A DNA stretch of 7,240 nucleotides, from the NCBI GenBank assembly GCA_023132075.1, contig JAGLYT010000079.1, forward strand, positions 1 through 7,240, given 5' to 3'. The stretch is from JAGLHV01 sp023132075 [NCBI: bacterium]. GTDB lineage: Bacteria > CBDUZB01 > JAGLHV01. This document shows positions 5,515-7,240 of this stretch, in pieces. The notes below the pieces were generated by a model, which saw nothing but the letters and a program-made list of their open reading frames with translations, was not told the DNA's origin and did no database searches. Position numbers and translations under genes: made by a program. Numbering within the stretch: position 1 is the stretch's first letter; each line of letters starts with the position of its first letter.

Positions 5515-7240
5515 AACCGCTATCATTAAAAAGAAGTATCTTTTATTTATTATAGTCTTTTCTCTTTTAACATCATTATTTTTATTAAATGGTGATTTGC
5601 CGATAAGTATGGATGGTCCTCTGTATATTACCCTGGCTAAATCAATTGCTTTTAATCACACTTACAGGGATATTTGTTATCCGGGCGAACCACAAGAGGG
5701 AGTGGAACACCCGTTTTTATATCCTTTATTGCTCGCATTTGTTTTAATGATTTTTTCTGAAACCGTAATCGGTTTAAAATTGGTTTCTATTTTTTTTGGA
5801 ATTGCTTCCCTGATAGTTATTTATTTTTTCTTTTCCGGTAAATATCCAAATATTTTAAATTATATTTTTAGATATAAAGAGTATAAATTAAAAAATATAA
5901 TTTGCTGTTCATCGCTTTTCAGTCGTTCTGCCCTGGTTGTATTGTTTATTTGTACCAATCTTTGGTTTATATTTTTTTCGGTAACTACCATTCCGGAAAC
6001 TACATATCTTTTATTTTCAATGTTGGCTATTATTTTCTTAGAAAAATATAAAAAACAAAATACTTATTTTAATAATTACCTCATTTTAGGAATTATTAGT
6101 TTAGTAGGGGCTTATTTTACCAAAACAATGGGTATTTTTCTTATACCGGCATCTGTTATTTACTTTATAGTGCAAAAGCAATATAAGAAAGCAATGCTGA
6201 TTACTTTCTTTTGTTCTTTATTAATTTCTCCCTGGATTATATATAAGTTAATTTTGATTCCTTCTACCCTGGGAAAAGAAGGAAGTTTGCCTCAGACATA
6301 TTTTTGGCAGATTTGGTATGGTTATAGGGGTAATGTGATAAACTTACTAAAAACAATTCCCTGGAATATTATTCAATATGGAAAAGCTCTTAGTCATTTA
6401 TTACTGCCCGGTTATTTTTTGGATATTCCTTGTTTTGAGGGGAAAGGGTATTTCCATTTCTTATATGGTTTGATGTCGGGAATAAAGAAAACAAGTATAT
6501 TGTTTTCTGTGCCTTTTTTTTCCTTTTTAATGATTATTTTTTTATCCGGATTAGTATTATTAGGTTTTTTAGTTAAATTTAGAAAAAAAAACCTGGCAGA
6601 AATTTATTTTTTAATTTATTTTATAATTCTTCTTCTATGTCCTCCTAATTATTATTTTGTAGGAGGGAGAAGATATCTTTTGCCTTTGTTGCCTTTTATT
6701 TTTTATTATTTGTGGACGGCTGTATTTTTATTAAAGAGAAAGCTGAATTTATCTCCCCGCTTATTTAAAGCAGTGATTCTGACTATTTGTATAATATTTT
6801 TTTATGGAAATATCATCCCGCTTTTTTGGGGGATAAAGTTAAATGTAAATTACTTGATTAATAAAAAAGGGTTATCTTCGGAAGAAAGGAGTTATTACTA
6901 TTCTTCGGAGTATTTTGTTTACTGGAAGCTTGCTTTATGGGTGAAGAAGAATACTTTTCCTGACGATGTGTTTATGGCTCAAGATCCTCCCGCATTTTAT
7001 TTATTTAGTGCCCGTAAAACATGTTATTTTCATCGCAGTCGTTATCAGTTAGATACGGAACAAAGAAAAATAGCAGATATTGATTTAGAAATAGAAGAAA
7101 AAAAAGTAAAATATATTGTTGTCAAGATGGAAGTAGAAGAAATACTGAAAAAGCTGAATTCTTATTGTAAAGAAAAATTTTTTGTACCTATCGCAGAATT
7201 TAAATCATTTCGAGAAGAAAAAGTACAGCTATACAGGGTA
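5495..7240 (+). CDS. GT-C (PMT/ArnT-like) membrane glycosyltransferase, 3' end missing
   Basis: The frame is open from the ATG at 5495 to the window edge: 582 codons without a stop. The translated end (EEKVQLYRV) resembles the C-terminal strand of such enzymes, so the stop is probably close. The N-terminus has a lysine-rich stretch and then a membrane helix (about 14-33). The first outer loop carries Asp40 (SMDGPLYI), and EHPFLYPLLLA follows at 71-81; this is the acidic loop plus P-x-x-Y-P pattern of GT39/GT83-type enzymes. Further hydrophobic segments lie near 78-113, 144-183, 195-226, 232-255, 335-361, 369-383, 397-413 and 425-446. Glu168 (IPETTY) and RRYLLPLLP at 392-400 are also family-like. 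From about 455 the chain is soluble and probably outside the cytoplasm. Such enzymes transfer a sugar from a polyprenyl-phosphate donor to lipid, glycan or protein, and the GT2 gene two places upstream is a natural donor supplier. The alternative ATG at 5504 cannot be excluded; the ribosome site is weak (GAAAG at 5487). Confidence 0.85.
   Translation, partial: MKTMKTITAIIKKKYLLFIIVFSLLTSLFLLNGDLPISMDGPLYITLAKSIAFNHTYRDICYPGEPQEGVEHPFLYPLLLAFVLMIFSETVIGLKLVSIFFGIASLIVIYFFFSGKYPNILNYIFRYKEYKLKNIICCSSLFSRSALVVLFICTNLWFIFFSVTTIPETTYLLFSMLAIIFLEKYKKQNTYFNNYLILGIISLVGAYFTKTMGIFLIPASVIYFIVQKQYKKAMLITFFCSLLISPWIIYKLILIPSTLGKEGSLPQTYFWQIWYGYRGNVINLLKTIPWNIIQYGKALSHLLLPGYFLDIPCFEGKGYFHFLYGLMSGIKKTSILFSVPFFSFLMIIFLSGLVLLGFLVKFRKKNLAEIYFLIYFIILLLCPPNYYFVGGRRYLLPLLPFIFYYLWTAVFLLKRKLNLSPRLFKAVILTICIIFFYGNIIPLFWGIKLNVNYLINKKGLSSEERSYYYSSEYFVYWKLALWVKKNTFPDDVFMAQDPPAFYLFSARKTCYFHRSRYQLDTEQRKIADIDLEIEEKKVKYIVVKMEVEEILKKLNSYCKEKFFVPIAEFKSFREEKVQLYRV

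Larger units (their letters stand above)
2..7240 (+). other. Probable single glycan-assembly operon
   Basis: All five genes lie on the plus strand with gaps of 4 nt, 34 nt, an ATGA overlap and 17 nt. No hairpin followed by a T-run and no convincing promoter was seen between them, so promoter and terminator are expected outside the window. The gene set (TPR, amidotransferase, polyprenyl-phosphate GT2, lyase-fold protein, GT-C) fits one surface-polysaccharide or glycoconjugate pathway. Confidence 0.65.

Noticed and set aside
1-7240. Insertion sequences, CRISPR arrays, tRNAs or toxin-antitoxin genes
   Set aside because: None was seen. The window is filled by five long co-directional genes with no spaced repeats, terminal inverted repeats or small accessory ORFs.

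Overview
The window is an AT-rich bacterial stretch (about one third G+C by eye). It is packed with five consecutive plus-strand genes in a cell-surface glycan or glycoconjugate assembly locus. There is no rRNA, tRNA, mobile element, CRISPR array or terminator, and no gene-free stretch longer than about 35 bases. Standard-code ORFs, Shine-Dalgarno-like sites and 4-base gene overlaps point to Bacteria. The sequence alone does not fix the phylum. An uncultured, low-GC, Gram-negative-type lineage (for example Omnitrophota-like) is only a guess.

Layout: (1) 2-934, the 3' part of a gene encoding a membrane segment followed by about six TPR repeats; its true start lies upstream of the window. (2) 939-2834, a full-length AsnB-type glutamine-dependent amidotransferase that begins at GTG. 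(3) 2869-3762, a family 2 glycosyltransferase of the polyprenyl-phosphate sugar synthase type with C-terminal membrane helices. (4) 3759-5477, a cytosolic-looking protein with an alpha-helical toroid and a beta-rich C-terminal half, resembling heparinase/alginate-lyase-fold proteins. (5) 5495-7240, a polytopic GT-C (PMT/ArnT-like) glycosyltransferase that runs off the right edge.

The genes are spaced 4 nt, 34 nt, -4 nt and 17 nt apart, so they are probably one transcription unit with translational coupling. A coherent but inferred scheme is as follows. The GT2 enzyme loads a sugar onto a polyprenyl phosphate, and the GT-C enzyme transfers it to an acceptor on the far side of the membrane. The AsnB homologue amidates a sugar carboxylate, as WbpS/WbtH-type enzymes are thought to do in O-antigen loci. 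The toroid protein binds, cleaves or epimerises a uronate-containing chain. The TPR protein may be a scaffold, or the C-terminal part of another membrane glycosyltransferase.

The points most worth checking are the lyase-like protein with no export signal inside a biosynthetic operon, the Glu-to-Ile change in the glutamine-binding NGE motif of the AsnB homologue, and the strong excess of the palindrome CCGG over the whole window. I found no clear evidence of a wholly new type of system. The cluster looks like an uncharacterised variant of known glycan-assembly logic.
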